Made by a program: the position numbers and the translations under genes. From Mycolicibacterium sp. GF69 (GTDB lineage: Bacteria > Actinomycetota > Actinomycetes > Mycobacteriales > Mycobacteriaceae): a DNA stretch of 64,000 nt. Positions 17,077-25,611 of this stretch are shown here, one piece after another. Every line of letters begins with the position of its first letter. Position 1 is the first letter of the stretch. The DNA lies in NCBI RefSeq assembly GCF_003284965.1, contig NZ_QMEW01000019.1:1-64000 (forward strand). Reading direction: 5' to 3'. The notes below the pieces were generated by a model. That model did no database searches. It had not been told where the DNA came from and was given only the letters and a program-made list of their open reading frames with translations.

Positions 17077-19979
17077 GACTGTGCTCCTTCCCCCCCTGAC
17101 GACGTCAGTTCCCTAGGTTTCGGCCACGGTACAGGCACCGGCCGTTCTCGTACGCGTTGTGGCCACCAGAACCACTTACCCATGAGCGCCGCAATGGACG
17201 GTGTCATGAATGCCCGGATGACAAGGGTATCGAACAACAGTCCAAGTCCGATGGTGGTTCCGACTTGTCCGATGACTGTCAGTTCGCTGACCGCCATCGA
17301 CATCATCGTGAAGGCGAACACCAGGCCGGCCGAGGTGACGACCGAACCGCTGCCGCCCATCGCCCGGATGATGCCGGTCTTGACGCCGGCGTGCAGTTCT
17401 TCCTTCAGCCTCGACACCAGTAGCAGGTTGTAGTCCGCGCCGACCGCCAACAGGATGATGATCGCCATCGCCATCACCATCCAGTGCAATTCGATGCCGA
17501 GGATGTGTTGCCAGATCAGGATCGACAAACCGAACGAGGCGCCGAGCGAAACCACCACCGTCCCAACGATTACCGCGGCTGCGACCACGGCACGGGTCAG
17601 GATGAGCATGATCGTGAAGATCAGCGCCAACGCGAGGATGGCCGCGATCATCAGGTCGTAGCTGTTGCCGTCGGACATGTCCTTGTAGACCGCGGCGGTA
17701 CCGGCCAGGTAGATGGTGGAGCCCTCCAGCGGCGTGCCCTTGATCGCTTCCTTGGCGGCCTGCTTGATGTCGTCGATCCGCGCGATGCCTTCGGGGGTCA
17801 TCGGGTCGCCGTCGTGGGCGATGATGAACCGCACCGACTTGCCGTCCGGTGAGATGAAGTTCTCCATGCCCTTCTTGAACTCTTCGTTGTCGAAGACCTC
17901 CGGCGGCAGGTAGAAGGAGTCGTCGTTCATCGACGCGTCGAAGGCATCACCCATGGCAGTCGAGTTCTCCTGCATGGCGGCCATCTGATCCTGCAGACCC
18001 TTTTGTGACGAGTACATCGTCAGCATCATCGTCCGCATCGTCTTCATCGTTTCAATCATCGGCGGCATGAGCGTGACCATCTGCGGCATCAGCTTGTCCA
18101 GCCGCTCCATGTCCGGCAGCAGGTTCTGGATGTCGTCGGTCATCGTGTTGATGCCGTCGAGGGTGTCGAAGACCGACCGGAACGCCCAGCAGATCGGGAT
18201 GTTGAAGCAGTGCGGTTCCCAGTAGAAGTAGTTGCGGATCGGCCGGAAGAAGTCGTCGAAGTTCGCGATGTTGTCGCGCAACTCGGCCACGTCGACGGTC
18301 ATGTCCTTCATTTTCGTGACCATGCTGTGCGTGGTGGCGGCCATCTCCTCGGTGAGCGCCGACATCCGCTGCATGTTCTCGATGGTTTTGGACATCTCGT
18401 CGGCTTGGACCAGCATGTCGGCCATCCGGTCCTGCAGATACTTCTGGTTCATCTGCTGGGTGGTGCCCTGCATGCTGATCTGGAACGGAATCGACGTGTG
18501 CTCGATCGGCTTGCCGTCGGGGCGGGTGATCGCCTGGACGCGCGAGATGCCGGGCACGCGGAAGATCTGCTTGGCGATCTTGTCGATGACCAGGAAGTCC
18601 GCGGAGTTGCGCAGGTCGTGATCGCTTTCGACCATCAGCAGTTCGGGGTTCATCCGCGCCGGTGAGAAGTGTCGGTCCGCGGCCGCGTAACCCTCGTTGG
18701 CCGGCAGGTCCGCAGGCAGGTAGTTGCGGTCGTTGTAGTTGGTGCGGTAGCCGGGCAGGGCGAGCAGACCGATCAGCGACAGCGCGATCGTCGCGACCAG
18801 GATCGGACCGGGCCAGCGCACGACGACGGCGCCGACCTTGCGCCAGCCCCGCACCCGCATCGCCCGCTTGGGTTCCAGCACCTTGCCGAACCTGCTGGCG
18901 ACGCTGATGATCGCCGGACCGAGCGTCAGCGACGCCACCACCGAGGTCACCATGCCGACGGCCAACGGCACGCCCATCGTCTGGAAGTAGGGCAGCCGGG
19001 TGAAGCTCAGGCAGAACAAGGCGCCCGCGATCGTCAGGCCGGAGCCCAGCACCACGTGCGCGGTGCCGTGAAACATCGTGTAGTACGCCGATTCCCGGTC
19101 CTCGCCGAGACCACGTGACTCCTGGTATCGGCCGGTGAGGAAGATCGCGTAATCGGTGCCCGCCGCGATCGCCAGCGTCACCAGCAGGTTGGTCGCGAAC
19201 GGCGAGAGCCCGATGATCTCGTGGTAGCCGAGGAACGCCACCATCCCGCGGGTCGCCGCCAACTGCATTACAACCATCACCAACGTCAAGATGACGGTGA
19301 CGATCGACCGGTACACCAGCAGCAGCATCGTGATGATCACGGTGAACGTGAGCGCCTCGATCACCCGCATGCTGCGGTCGCTGGCGATGTGCTGGTCCGC
19401 GGCCAGCGCGGCCGGCCCCGTCACGTACACCTTGACGCCGGGCGGCGGCTGCATGCCGGCGACCAGCTCCTGGACCGCCTCGACCGACTCGTTGGCCAGC
19501 GCCTCGCCCTGGTTGCCGGACAGATATACCTGTACGTAGGCGGCTTTGCCGTCGCTGCTCTGCGCGCCGGACGCGGTCAGCGGGTCGCTCCAGAAGTCCT
19601 GAACACTCTGGACGTGTTTCGTGTCGGCCTCGAGCTTGGCGACCATCTCGCCGTAGAAGGCGCGGGTGTCCTCGCCGAGGGGTTGTTCGCCCTCGATGAC
19701 GATCATCGCCGAGCTATCGGAGTCGTACTCCTGGAAGACGTGACCGACTCGCTTCATTGCGATCATCGACGGCGCGAAATCCGGGCTCATCGAGACCGCG
19801 CGCTGCTGACCGACCGTTTCCAGTTGCGGCACAGTGACATTGAGCAGCGCGATCAACGCGATCCAGATCAGGATGATGGGGACCGCGAAAGTGCGGATCG
19901 TGCGGGGGATGAAGGGCCGCTTGGCACGCCGCACGGGCGGAAAGGCGTCCGTGGGCGCCTCGTTCGTCGGCGCGCTCAT
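17073..19979 (-). CDS. MmpL4/5-type RND transporter (first copy)
   Basis: 968-residue transporter with twelve helices, two periplasmic porter domains and the MmpL4/5-specific coiled-coil insertion (about residues 490-695, Met/Gln-rich, with [12 protein letters not shown]). Proton-relay pairs Asp276-Tyr277 (GTDYAIF) and Asp849-Tyr850 (GADYNLL) are intact. ATG at 19979 overlaps the mmpS stop, the standard mmpS-mmpL arrangement. MmpL4/5 proteins export carboxymycobactin-type siderophores, glycopeptidolipids or drugs, so one of these is the likely substrate class. It shares long identical nucleotide stretches near the 3' end with the copy at 13107. Confidence 0.95.
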   Translation of the reverse strand: MSAPTNEAPTDAFPPVRRAKRPFIPRTIRTFAVPIILIWIALIALLNVTVPQLETVGQQRAVSMSPDFAPSMIAMKRVGHVFQEYDSDSSAMIVIEGEQPLGEDTRAFYGEMVAKLEADTKHVQSVQDFWSDPLTASGAQSSDGKAAYVQVYLSGNQGEALANESVEAVQELVAGMQPPPGVKVYVTGPAALAADQHIASDRSMRVIEALTFTVIITMLLLVYRSIVTVILTLVMVVMQLAATRGMVAFLGYHEIIGLSPFATNLLVTLAIAAGTDYAIFLTGRYQESRGLGEDRESAYYTMFHGTAHVVLGSGLTIAGALFCLSFTRLPYFQTMGVPLAVGMVTSVVASLTLGPAIISVASRFGKVLEPKRAMRVRGWRKVGAVVVRWPGPILVATIALSLIGLLALPGYRTNYNDRNYLPADLPANEGYAAADRHFSPARMNPELLMVESDHDLRNSADFLVIDKIAKQIFRVPGISRVQAITRPDGKPIEHTSIPFQISMQGTTQQMNQKYLQDRMADMLVQADEMSKTIENMQRMSALTEEMAATTHSMVTKMKDMTVDVAELRDNIANFDDFFRPIRNYFYWEPHCFNIPICWAFRSVFDTLDGINTMTDDIQNLLPDMERLDKLMPQMVTLMPPMIETMKTMRTMMLTMYSSQKGLQDQMAAMQENSTAMGDAFDASMNDDSFYLPPEVFDNEEFKKGMENFISPDGKSVRFIIAHDGDPMTPEGIARIDDIKQAAKEAIKGTPLEGSTIYLAGTAAVYKDMSDGNSYDLMIAAILALALIFTIMLILTRAVVAAAVIVGTVVVSLGASFGLSILIWQHILGIELHWMVMAMAIIILLAVGADYNLLLVSRLKEELHAGVKTGIIRAMGGSGSVVTSAGLVFAFTMMSMAVSELTVIGQVGTTIGLGLLFDTLVIRAFMTPSIAALMGKWFWWPQRVRERPVPVPWPKPRELTSSGGEGAQS

Positions 19980-20404
19980 GCGGATTTCACGAAGCAGAAG
20001 GTCTGAGCATTCACGCCGGTGGAGGTTCTCTCGTCCTTGATCTCGTCATCGACGGTGATACGGCAGGTGATGCTCGCGCCATCGCCCTGGGCGACGATAT
20101 TGGGGGCAGCGGACGGCGCGGTGGTCTGCAGCGTGAGCGACCACGGCAGCGACGCACCGTCGATACGCTGCGGCCGGGCATCGAGGTCCAGATAGTTGAT
20201 GTCGGCATACGAGCCGGTTCCGAAGATCTCGTACTTGATGACCTTTGGGTCGAACGGCTCGGGATCGTCGGCGAAGACCCGTGGAGTGACGATGATGCCC
20301 TCGGCGCCGAAGAAGGTGCGGATCCGGCTGACGGTGAAGCCTGCGATGGTCACCACGACGACGATGACGATGGGGATCCAGACCTTTTTAGCGAGTCGGA
20401 GCAT
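19976..20404 (-). CDS. MmpS-family periplasmic adaptor
   Basis: 142 residues: one N-terminal membrane anchor (about residues 9-27) and a small periplasmic beta-sandwich domain with cysteines in ASITCRITV and AQTFCFVK, as in MmpS4/MmpS5. These proteins assemble with their MmpL to form the export complex. The signature [19 protein letters not shown] region near the domain start is typical. It is the first gene of the chain mmpS-mmpL-DUF732-DUF5078. The 161-bp upstream gap holds a 6-7-6 inverted repeat and a GGTTAAC core. Confidence 0.92.
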   Translation of the reverse strand: MLRLAKKVWIPIVIVVVVTIAGFTVSRIRTFFGAEGIIVTPRVFADDPEPFDPKVIKYEIFGTGSYADINYLDLDARPQRIDGASLPWSLTLQTTAPSAAPNIVAQGDGASITCRITVDDEIKDERTSTGVNAQTFCFVKSA

Positions 20405-20476
20405 CTACCGTGCCCGCCTTTTGCAACCCATATCCGCCCTCAAGTCTTATTCGTGCGCCGTGCATGCGTAATGCGT

Positions 20477-20495
20477 AACTTAGCCCGTATAAGTT
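20477..20495. promoter_or_regulatory. inverted repeat AACTTA-N7-TAAGTT upstream of mmpS
   Basis: Perfect 6-bp arms (20477-20482 and 20490-20495) lie about 75-90 bp upstream of the mmpS start. Just to the left are two tandem TGCGTAA heptamers. About 15 bp to the right is CTAGGTTAAC, which matches one half of the IdeR iron box but not the other. Likely promoter/operator region; the regulator is not identified. Confidence 0.45.
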
Positions 20496-20565
20496 CTCAT
20501 TTTGCCCTAGGTTAACTCAAGTCAGAGTGCTGCTGGTCACCACCGCGGAGGCGGTGTGATCCAGG

Positions 20566-21162
20566 TCACGAAGACTGGGGTTCGAACCGATCCAGATAGC
20601 GCTCGATGAACGCTTCTGCCTCGGTGTGGCCTCGGGTTATGCCGAGCCCCCGTTCGAGAAGCACGATACGGGCCAGGCTCGTGACGATCATAGACATCAC
20701 TATTGGCGGAAATGCGTCTACGTCCGCGCCGTGCGTCTTCATCGCCGCCGCGACGACGCTTTCCTCGACGCCGCCGAAGCGTTCGGCGTAGGCCGCGATC
20801 TCGCTGCGGATGGCTTTGCGATGATTCGCCAGGGCCATGAACTCCATGAACAGTCGGGCGCCGTGCGTGCTGTTGAGGCGCCACAGCGCGTGCAACGGTT
20901 CGTCGGCGGCTGCGGCCTCGCGCTGTCGCACCAGGTTCGCCTCGGCCCCTTCCCGCAAAACGGCCAGGAACAGGTCGTCCATGCTGGGGAAGTAGTAGTG
21001 CACGAGCGCGGGTTTCACACCCGCCTTGGCCGCGACCCGGCGTGAGGTGGCTGCGGCGTACCCCTCCTCGAGCATGACCTGCGCCGTTGCCTCGATCAGG
21101 GCCGAGCGTGTCGCCGACTCGCGACCACCCCTTGACCGCTCGCCGACCGGGCTGCTAGACAT
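20566..21162 (-). CDS. TetR-family transcriptional regulator
   Basis: 198 residues with an N-terminal TetR helix-turn-helix (about residues 18-64: ALIEATAQVMLEEGYAAATSRRVAAKAGV, then the YYFPSMDDLF segment that follows the recognition helix). The C-terminal ligand domain is helical and divergent. ATG at 21160-21162 lies only 14 bp from a 20-bp perfect palindrome that sits between this gene and the SDR-P450 genes. It therefore probably controls itself and the divergent SDR-P450 operon. It also lies upstream of mmpS on the same strand, so control of the export operon is possible but unproven. Confidence 0.88.
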   Translation of the reverse strand: MSSSPVGERSRGGRESATRSALIEATAQVMLEEGYAAATSRRVAAKAGVKPALVHYYFPSMDDLFLAVLREGAEANLVRQREAAAADEPLHALWRLNSTHGARLFMEFMALANHRKAIRSEIAAYAERFGGVEESVVAAAMKTHGADVDAFPPIVMSMIVTSLARIVLLERGLGITRGHTEAEAFIERYLDRFEPQSS

Positions 21163-21176
21163 GGCGCCAGCCTAGA

Positions 21177-21196
21177 TGTTGGGCGATCGCCCAACA
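21177..21196. promoter_or_regulatory. 20-bp perfect palindrome, probable TetR operator
   Basis: TGTTGGGCGATCGCCCAACA is perfectly self-complementary and sits centrally between divergent starts at 21162 (TetR) and 21216 (SDR). Size and location are typical of TetR operators. Binding would cover both promoters. Confidence 0.8.
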
Positions 21197-21215
21197 AGCG
21201 AGGGGAGCTGCGGCG

Positions 21216-22052
21216 ATGGCTGGTCGGGTAGCGGGCAAGGTCGCGTTCGTCACCGGTGCGGCACGCGGCCAGGGCCGCAGCCACGCCGTGCGGCTGGCCC
21301 AGGAGGGCGCCGACATCATCGCGGTCGACGTGTGCCGCGCGTTCGACGATTCGCCCGCGGAAGGGTCGAGGCCCGAAGACCTCGCCGAGACCGCCCATCT
21401 GGTCAAGAACCTCGACCGCCGCATCGTCACCGCCGAGGTCGACGTGCGGGATTTCGATGCGCTCAAGCAGGTGGTCGACGCCGGTGTCGAACAGCTGGGC
21501 CGTCTGGACATCATCGTCGCCAATGCCGGTATCGGAACGGTCGGCACCAAGCTGCACAAGATCGCCGAGGAAACCTGGCAGGAGATGATCGACGTCAACC
21601 TCAGCGGGGTGTGGAAGTCGGTGAAGGCCGGTGTGCCGCATCTTCTCTCGGGCGGACGCGGCGGATCGATCGTGCTGACCAGCTCGGTGGCCGGGATGAA
21701 GGCCTATCCCCACACCGGGCACTACACCGCGGCCAAACACGGCGTCATCGGGCTGATGCGCACGTTCGCGGTCGAACTCGGAGCGCATTCGATCCGGGTC
21801 AACTCGGTGCTTCCCACCCACGTCAACACGCCGTTGTTGATGAACGAGAAGACGTACCGGATGTTCCGCCCCGACTTGGCCGAACCCGGACCCGACGACC
21901 TCGCGCCGATCTGCCGGTCCTTCCACATGTTGCCGATCCCGTGGGTCGAGGCCGAGGACATCAGCAACGCGGTGCTCTTCCTCGCGTCCGACGAATCCCG
22001 TTACATCACAGGGTTTCCGCTGCCCGTCGACGCCGGCAGCTGTCTCAAGTAG
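21216..22052 (+). CDS. mycofactocin-coupled SDR oxidoreductase
   Basis: 278-residue SDR of the mycofactocin-associated subfamily (TIGR03971). The cofactor loop is TGAARGQGRSHAVRLAQEGAD, and an insertion of about a dozen residues follows the second strand (VCRAFDDSPAEG), the hallmark thought to hold NAD tightly so that electrons go to mycofactocin. Catalytic Ser in LTSSVAG and YTAAK are present. The C-terminus ends PLPVDAGSCLK. ATG at 21216 follows GGGGAG. A P450 gene starts 11 bp after its stop, so the P450 probably makes the alcohol that this enzyme oxidises, or acts after it. Confidence 0.9.
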   Translation: MAGRVAGKVAFVTGAARGQGRSHAVRLAQEGADIIAVDVCRAFDDSPAEGSRPEDLAETAHLVKNLDRRIVTAEVDVRDFDALKQVVDAGVEQLGRLDIIVANAGIGTVGTKLHKIAEETWQEMIDVNLSGVWKSVKAGVPHLLSGGRGGSIVLTSSVAGMKAYPHTGHYTAAKHGVIGLMRTFAVELGAHSIRVNSVLPTHVNTPLLMNEKTYRMFRPDLAEPGPDDLAPICRSFHMLPIPWVEAEDISNAVLFLASDESRYITGFPLPVDAGSCLK

Positions 22053-22063
22053 GGAGTGCGACG

Positions 22064-23281
22064 ATGACCGTCACAAAAGACAGCGCCGTCAACCACGAAG
22101 CCGTCTACTACGACCCGTACCGCGTGGACATCGTCGCCGATCCGTATCCGGTGTATGCGCGCCTGCGGGACGAAGCGCCGCTCTACTACAACGAGACCTA
22201 CGACTTCTGGGCGCTGTCCCGTCACGAAGACGTCGAGCGCGCGTTGCTCGACTGGCAGACGTTTTCCAACAGCCGCGGCGACATCCTCGAACTCATCCAG
22301 TCCGAGTTCGACATGCCCAAAGGCGTGATGATGATGGAAGATCCGCCCGTCCACACGATGCTGCGCGGCCTGATGTCGCGGGTGTTCACACCCCGCCGGA
22401 TGGCCGAGATCGAAGACCAGATCCGGCAGTACTGCATCAACTGTTTGAACCCGTTGGTCGGTGCCGACCGGTTCGACATCATCGCCGAACTCGCGTCGAT
22501 GATGCCGATGCGCGTCATCGGAATGCTGCTCGGCATACCGGAATCGGAGCAGGTGTCGGTCCGCGATGCCAACGATGCCAGCCTGCGGACCAAGCCGGGC
22601 GCGCCGATGAAAGTGGTGCGCGCCGACAAGATCGCCGACGGCAGCATCTACGCCGAATATGTGGACTGGCGTGCCAAGAACCCCTCCGACGACCTGATGA
22701 CCGCCCTGCTCAACGTCGAGTTCGAAGACGAGAACGGCGTGACGCGCAAGCTCACCCGCAAGGAGGTGCTGCATTACACGCAGGTCGTCGCCGGCGCCGG
22801 CAACGAGACCACCGGCCGGCTGATCGGGTGGCTGGCCAAGGTGCTCGCTGAGCATCCCGAGCAGCGTCGCCACGTGGTGGACGACCGCACGTTGCTGCCC
22901 CGCGCTGTGGACGAGACCTTGCGATTCGAACCCACCGGCCACAACGTCGCCCGGCTTGTCACCCGGGATTTCGAGGCGTACGGGCGAACGGTGCCCGCGG
23001 GCAGCGCGATCCTGTTGATGTTCGGGGCCGCCAATCGTGATCCACGCCGCTACGAGAGCCCGGACGTCTACGACATCCAGCGAAAGAACATCAGCCACAT
23101 CACTTTCGGCAAAGGCGTGCACTACTGTCTGGGCGCCAACCTCGCCCGGCTGGAGGGCCGCATCGCGCTCGATGAGTTGCTCAACCGCTGGCCGGAGTGG
23201 GACATCGACTACGAGACAGCCAGACTGGCGCCGACGTCCACCGTCCGCGGCTGGGAGCGGTTGGACGTCGTGCTGTCCTGA
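22064..23281 (+). CDS. cytochrome P450
   Basis: 405-residue soluble bacterial P450. The I-helix oxygen-binding motif AGAGNETT, the ExxR motif ETLRFEP and the heme loop FGKGVHYCLG with Cys355 as axial ligand are all present. ATG at 22064 follows GGGAG and is 11 bp after the SDR stop; the longer open frame reading through the SDR is a shadow. It requires a ferredoxin and reductase not seen nearby. The substrate is unknown; clustering with a mycofactocin SDR and an NDMA-type ADH suggests hydroxylation of a lipid, terpenoid or steroid-like compound. Confidence 0.93.
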   Translation: MTVTKDSAVNHEAVYYDPYRVDIVADPYPVYARLRDEAPLYYNETYDFWALSRHEDVERALLDWQTFSNSRGDILELIQSEFDMPKGVMMMEDPPVHTMLRGLMSRVFTPRRMAEIEDQIRQYCINCLNPLVGADRFDIIAELASMMPMRVIGMLLGIPESEQVSVRDANDASLRTKPGAPMKVVRADKIADGSIYAEYVDWRAKNPSDDLMTALLNVEFEDENGVTRKLTRKEVLHYTQVVAGAGNETTGRLIGWLAKVLAEHPEQRRHVVDDRTLLPRAVDETLRFEPTGHNVARLVTRDFEAYGRTVPAGSAILLMFGAANRDPRRYESPDVYDIQRKNISHITFGKGVHYCLGANLARLEGRIALDELLNRWPEWDIDYETARLAPTSTVRGWERLDVVLS

Positions 23282-23303
23282 GGCGGCGGGTTGTTGCCGT
23301 GAC

Positions 23304-23367
23304 GGGTTGAGCCTCCGGTGTCCATGTCTTGCGTTTGTGATGGCTCGGTTTGGGGCAAGCTCAACCC
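23304..23367. repeat. 9-bp inverted repeat ending at a start codon
   Basis: GGGTTGAGC (23304-23312) and GCTCAACCC (23359-23367) are perfectly complementary with a 46-nt loop. The right arm ends immediately before the ATG of the small secreted protein. In mRNA the stem would abut the start codon and could limit ribosome access; alternatively it is a terminator for the P450 operon. Confidence 0.45.
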
Positions 23368-23607
23368 ATGAACAAGATCGTTCGTCGTTCAGTGGTCGTC
23401 TCGGTCGCCGCGGCCCCGGTCGCGGCCTTCTCTTTCATGATGGCGGCATCCGCCTCGGCGCAGCCCGTCAATTGTCCGAACGGCCAGTGGTGGGATCCGG
23501 TGGCGAACGTATGCCGCGGTGCGGTGGCGACCGTCCCGGTGGCGTGCGCACCAGGGGAGTACTGGAACCCCATCTCGAACGTCTGCCGACCGCTCGGACA
23601 GTACTAG
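23368..23607 (+). CDS. small secreted protein with duplicated cysteine motif
   Basis: 79 residues. A signal peptide (about residues 1-31, ending ASASA) is followed by a short mature part made of two near-copies of a 15-residue unit: CPNGQWWDPVANVCR and CAPGEYWNPISNVCR. Each unit has two cysteines 13 apart, so two disulfide-closed loops are likely. ATG at 23368 is chosen since the upstream in-frame codons lack a ribosome site. Similar short CxxGxxWxPxxNxC secreted proteins are, as I recall, common in mycobacteria, without assigned function. Confidence 0.78.
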   Translation: MNKIVRRSVVVSVAAAPVAAFSFMMAASASAQPVNCPNGQWWDPVANVCRGAVATVPVACAPGEYWNPISNVCRPLGQY

Positions 23608-23649
23608 CGGCGCAGGCCCGGCTCGCGCGCTTCGCTTCCTCGCCGCGCG

Positions 23650-24807
23650 CTAATCCAGGGCGAAGTCGATGACTCCACGGATGATGTCACCGTTGAGGAG
23701 GTCGTCGTAGGCGGTGTTGATCTCGTCTAGCCGGTACCGGCGGGTGATCATCTCGTCGAGTTTCAGCCGGCCCGACTGATAGAGGTTGGCCAGCCGGGCG
23801 ATGTCGGCACGTGGGTTGCACGAACCGAACACCGTGCCCACCAGGTTCTTGTTCCACAGGATGAACTCCTGCAGCGCGATCTTCGCCGAGCGGGTGGTCT
23901 GTGCCGTCATCCCGGTCAACACGCACGTGCCGCCCTTGCGGGTCAGCTTCAGGTACGCGTTGACGTCGTCGCCTGCGATCAACGAGGGTGCGGCGATGAC
24001 GCTGTCGGCCATCACCCCGTAGGTGAGATCACGCACGAGGTCGAGCGCTTCGTCGACGGAGGAAACACTGTGTGTCGCACCGAACGTCAGCGCTGCCTTC
24101 TGCTTGAACTCGACGGGGTCGACCGCCACGATCTGTGCGGCGCCGTTGATCCGCGCACCCTGAATCGCCGCGGTACCGATGCCTCCCGCACCTACCACCA
24201 CGACGGTGTCGCCGCCGCGGACGTTGGCGCGGTTGGCCGCGGAGCCATAGCCGGTCGGGACTGCGCACGACAGCAGCGCGCTTGCGAGAAGCGGCAGGTG
24301 CGGATCGATCCGCACGAGCGAGTGCGCGGACACCACGGTGTGCCTGGCGAAGGCACCGACCTTGGACAGGTGTCCCAGCGGACGGCCGTCGACAGTGTGG
24401 TGGCGGAACGTCTGGTCGGTCGGCATGCCGGGCGCCATCGTTCCGGCGCCTTCGTCACACAGGTACTCCATGCCCGACGCGCACCATCGGCACTGCCCGC
24501 ACACCGCCACGAATGACATCACGACGTTGTCGCCGACCGCGAATTCGGTTACTCCGTCGCCGATCTCGAGTACCATGCCGGAGCCCTCGTGGCCGCCGAT
24601 CATCGGAAACATCGGCGTGAGTCCGTACTGCCGGGCGACCTCGTTGGACATTGACATATCGCCCTTGAGGATGTGGTCGTCGGAATGGCACAGCCCGGCG
24701 GCGGCCATCTCGACGAGGACCTCGCCGGCGCGCGGCGCGTCGAGTTCGAAATCCTCGACCGACCACGGCCCGCCGACATCGTGCAGGATCGCCGCCCGGC
24801 TCCTCAT
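23650..24807 (-). CDS. NDMA-dependent (mycofactocin-type) zinc alcohol dehydrogenase
   Basis: 385-residue medium-chain alcohol dehydrogenase. Catalytic zinc ligands appear in GLCHSDDH and GGHEGSG, and the structural-zinc cysteines in CGQCRWCASGMEYLC. The nucleotide fold carries VVGAGGIGTAAIQGA. Length and motifs match the NDMA-dependent alcohol dehydrogenase subfamily (TIGR03989), whose bound NAD is reoxidised by mycofactocin in vivo. ATG at 24807 follows GAGGTGAGG. It is the last gene of gntR-SDR-adh on the minus strand. Probable role is oxidation of an alcohol made by one of the nearby oxygenases. Confidence 0.9.
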   Translation of the reverse strand: MRSRAAILHDVGGPWSVEDFELDAPRAGEVLVEMAAAGLCHSDDHILKGDMSMSNEVARQYGLTPMFPMIGGHEGSGMVLEIGDGVTEFAVGDNVVMSFVAVCGQCRWCASGMEYLCDEGAGTMAPGMPTDQTFRHHTVDGRPLGHLSKVGAFARHTVVSAHSLVRIDPHLPLLASALLSCAVPTGYGSAANRANVRGGDTVVVVGAGGIGTAAIQGARINGAAQIVAVDPVEFKQKAALTFGATHSVSSVDEALDLVRDLTYGVMADSVIAAPSLIAGDDVNAYLKLTRKGGTCVLTGMTAQTTRSAKIALQEFILWNKNLVGTVFGSCNPRADIARLANLYQSGRLKLDEMITRRYRLDEINTAYDDLLNGDIIRGVIDFALD

Positions 24808-24887
24808 GCGTTCCTCACCTCGCTTCCCTGCGCGGTCGGGGGTTTCGGTGCGGTAGTAATCGCTGCGCGACTGGTAGCGCACCCAAA

Positions 24888-25601
24888 TCACTTGGTGGCA
24901 CGGCGATGCACCTCCTGGGGCGTCACCGGCGGGCGGGCCGAGGGGCCGCGCGTAACCGCGTGCAACCGGATCTCCGGCACGTCGACCGCCGGGTCGACGG
25001 TGTCGAGCCAGGCGACCGCGTCGGCGACGTCGGCGGCATGGATGGCATACATCTCGAATGGCACATCCTGCAGCATTTCGGTCTCGACGGGTCCGGGCGT
25101 GACCACGTGTACGTTGATCCCGTCGCGGTCGACTTCTCGCGCCAGCGCCCCCGCGAATGCGTTCATGCCCGCTTTCGCCGCGGAGTAGGCGGTGCGGGCA
25201 CGCATGGGCTCATGTGCGGCAGACGAAGAGATGAACACGAACCGCGAACCGGCGCGCATACGGGGCAGGGCCGCAGACGTCACCACGAAGCAGGAATCCA
25301 GGTTCGCCGAGATCGTCGCACGCCACTGTTCGAATGTCTGCTTGCGCGCGTACGTTCCGCCGAGGATCCCCGAGGCGTGTACCAACAGGTCGACGGTGCC
25401 GACCGCCGCGACGGCGGGCTCGAACCCCGACGGCAGGCTCGCGTCGGCGACCACGTACCGGGCGCCGATCTCCTGCGCGGCCGCCCGCAGCGGCGCCTCC
25501 CGGCGTGCCGTCAACACCACGTCGTAACCGAGCTCTGCGAGCCTACGGCCGCAAGCCTTTCCGATTCCGCCGCTGCCACCGGTGATCAAGGCCGTTCGCA
25601 C
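24888..25601 (-). CDS. SDR-family oxidoreductase
   Basis: 237-residue classical SDR. The protein opens almost directly with the cofactor loop, RTALITGGSGGIGKA, so GTG at 25601 is chosen and the 35-residue upstream extension discarded. ArgArg after the second strand (LTARRE) suggests NADP(H). HASG replaces the usual NNAG; Ser in ISSSAAH and YSAAK are intact. It lies 10 bp after the GntR gene and 80 bp before the alcohol dehydrogenase, so the three form one minus-strand unit. Substrate unknown. Confidence 0.85.
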   Translation of the reverse strand: MRTALITGGSGGIGKACGRRLAELGYDVVLTARREAPLRAAAQEIGARYVVADASLPSGFEPAVAAVGTVDLLVHASGILGGTYARKQTFEQWRATISANLDSCFVVTSAALPRMRAGSRFVFISSSAAHEPMRARTAYSAAKAGMNAFAGALAREVDRDGINVHVVTPGPVETEMLQDVPFEMYAIHAADVADAVAWLDTVDPAVDVPEIRLHAVTRGPSARPPVTPQEVHRRATK

Positions 25602-25611
25602 ACAGCGCCTT

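Noticed and set aside
20575..20590. GGTTCGAACC resembling a tRNA T-arm
   Set aside because: It lies inside the C-terminal codons of the TetR gene, and no acceptor, D or anticodon stems can be formed around it.
21176..22063. N-terminal extension of the P450 frame through the SDR gene
   Set aside because: The extension is Arg/Gly-rich shadow sequence. The P450 begins properly at 22064 with a ribosome site.
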